Below, piece by piece: positions 63,097 through 64,000 of a stretch of 64,000 bases of DNA. Both the position numbers and the translations under genes were made by a program. The stretch lies in contig JACBXN010000078.1 in NCBI GenBank assembly GCA_015863215.1, positions 1 through 64,000 on the forward strand, read 5' to 3'. The number at the start of each line of letters is the position of its first letter. The stretch's first letter is position 1. The notes beneath the pieces were generated by a model, which did not search any database, was not told the origin of the DNA, and saw only the letters and a list, made by a program, of their open reading frames with translations. This DNA comes from Aerococcaceae bacterium DSM 111176 (GTDB lineage Bacteria; Bacillota; Bacilli; Lactobacillales; Aerococcaceae).

Positions 63097-64000
63097 TTAC
63101 GCTTTATTTACTTGTTCTCGTTTCACATTTTGGTGAATTTGAGCTTTCATTAGATAACGCGTGATTTCATGTTCAATTTCTGTAACCATATCTTGGAAAC
63201 GGTCATAACCTTCTGTTTGATATTCCGTTAATGGGTTTGTTTGTGCATAGGCACGTAAACCAACACTTTGACGTAAATTATCCATCATATCGATGTGGTC
63301 TGTCCATTTACTATCTACTACTCGTAAAATGATTACTTTCTCAAACTCATTCACTTGATCTTGTGATAAGTTTTCGATTTTCTCGTTATACACTTTGTCT
63401 GATAACTCTACTAGATAATCAACTAACTCTTTACGGTTTTTACCTTCTAAATCTGCTAATTGAATGTCATCTGGATGAACTAGCGCATTTCCAGCAAAAT
63501 CAAGTAAACTTTCGAGTGACCAATCTTTCTTGTCACCTTCAGTTGCATATTGTACTTGACGTTCAATTGTACGCTTAATCATCGCTTTCACATAAGGTGT
63601 TAGAGAGTCTACCATCTGAATAACTTGAAGTCTTTGGTCATACATTACTTCACGTTGCTCACGCATAACCTCATCATACTCTAAAACGTTCTTACGCGTA
63701 TCGTAGTTGTTACCCTCAACACGGCGTTGAGCTGATTCTACTTGACGAGTTAACATACGATTTTGGATTGCTAGATCATCATCTGAGTCCCCTAATTGTT
63801 CCCATAATCCTTGAATGCGTTCAGAACCAAAACGACGCATTAAATCATCTTCAAGTGATAAATAGAATTGTGATGCTCCTGGGTCACCTTGACGTCCAGA
63901 ACGTCCACGTAATTGATCATCAATACGACGCGATTCATGGCGTTCTGTACCGATAACACATAACCCACCGGCTTCTTTAACACCACTACCTAATTTAATA
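63097..64000 (-). CDS. secA: Preprotein translocase ATPase SecA, C-terminal part
   Basis: The last ~301 codons of secA; the gene continues beyond the window edge. Visible parts include [21 protein letters not shown] and [10 protein letters not shown] of motor domain 2 (the arginine-finger motif), then the helical wing and scaffold ([35 protein letters not shown]). The protein ends at [10 protein letters not shown], without the Cys-rich zinc domain (CxCxSGKKxKxCHG) found in many SecA proteins. It precedes prfB, as in many Firmicutes. Confidence 0.96.
   Translation of the reverse strand, partial: IKLGSGVKEAGGLCVIGTERHESRRIDDQLRGRSGRQGDPGASQFYLSLEDDLMRRFGSERIQGLWEQLGDSDDDLAIQNRMLTRQVESAQRRVEGNNYDTRKNVLEYDEVMREQREVMYDQRLQVIQMVDSLTPYVKAMIKRTIERQVQYATEGDKKDWSLESLLDFAGNALVHPDDIQLADLEGKNRKELVDYLVELSDKVYNEKIENLSQDQVNEFEKVIILRVVDSKWTDHIDMMDNLRQSVGLRAYAQTNPLTEYQTEGYDRFQDMVTEIEHEITRYLMKAQIHQNVKREQVNKA

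Overview
The window looks like a chromosomal segment of a low-GC Gram-positive coccus of the order Lactobacillales, most plausibly family Aerococcaceae. The grounds are the AT-rich composition, strong AGGAGG-type ribosome sites, a complete mevalonate isoprenoid operon, a murB-potABCD cluster, a CopY-type copper operon, and a pyruvate oxidase that from memory closely resembles the Aerococcus viridans enzyme. No rRNA, tRNA, prophage or CRISPR array was seen. The only mobile-element trace is the 3' end of an IS3-family transposase at the left edge.

Layout. 1-6.4 kb: IS remnant, methyltransferase, a sigI-rsgI sigma/anti-sigma pair whose anti-sigma factor ends in a striking (DDDDW)n tail, and a heterodimeric multidrug ABC exporter. 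6.5-17.4 kb: degV, a TetR regulator, ridA, a secreted protein with nine LysM domains, a two-component system divergent from a three-gene ABC exporter (linearmycin-resistance type), and an LCP cell-wall ligase. 17.5-23.4 kb: pyruvate oxidase, an 850-bp gap with an orphan promoter, a small secreted protein, a folded GC-rich element abutting guaA, guaA and coaA. 23.7-30.2 kb: mvk-mvaD-pmk-fni, an ornithine-cyclodeaminase-like gene, carbonic anhydrase, and a tandem array of 52-bp palindromic repeats. 30.2-41 kb: rpiA-pdp-XRE regulator, a CpXC protein, GtrA/GtrB-type genes, potABCD, murB, GNAT, tsaE. 41-54 kb: DUF4430-like lipoprotein, pta, copYZA, SRAP, Nudix, HdeD-like protein, deoxyribosyltransferase-ppx-ppk, a DUF697-like membrane protein, nicotinamidase. 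54-64 kb: phoPR and pstCAB-phoU (without pstS, but with a clear PHO box), ftsEX, prfB with its programmed frameshift, and the 3' part of secA.

How the genes connect. Several parts concern the cell envelope: SigI/RsgI, the LysM protein, the LCP protein, murB, the mevalonate pathway feeding undecaprenyl phosphate, and the exporter/two-component modules. Phosphate handling is also prominent: pyruvate oxidase and pta meet at acetyl phosphate, ppk/ppx handle polyphosphate, and PhoPR controls Pst.

The most unusual signals are the Asp/Trp repeat tail of the RsgI-like protein with a possible sigma-I promoter upstream; a family of three terminator hairpins with a conserved core and covarying outer stems; the folded element at the end of guaA bounded by 12-bp direct repeats; and the 52-bp palindromic repeats. 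All function calls come from reading translated sequence and motifs; no database search was possible.
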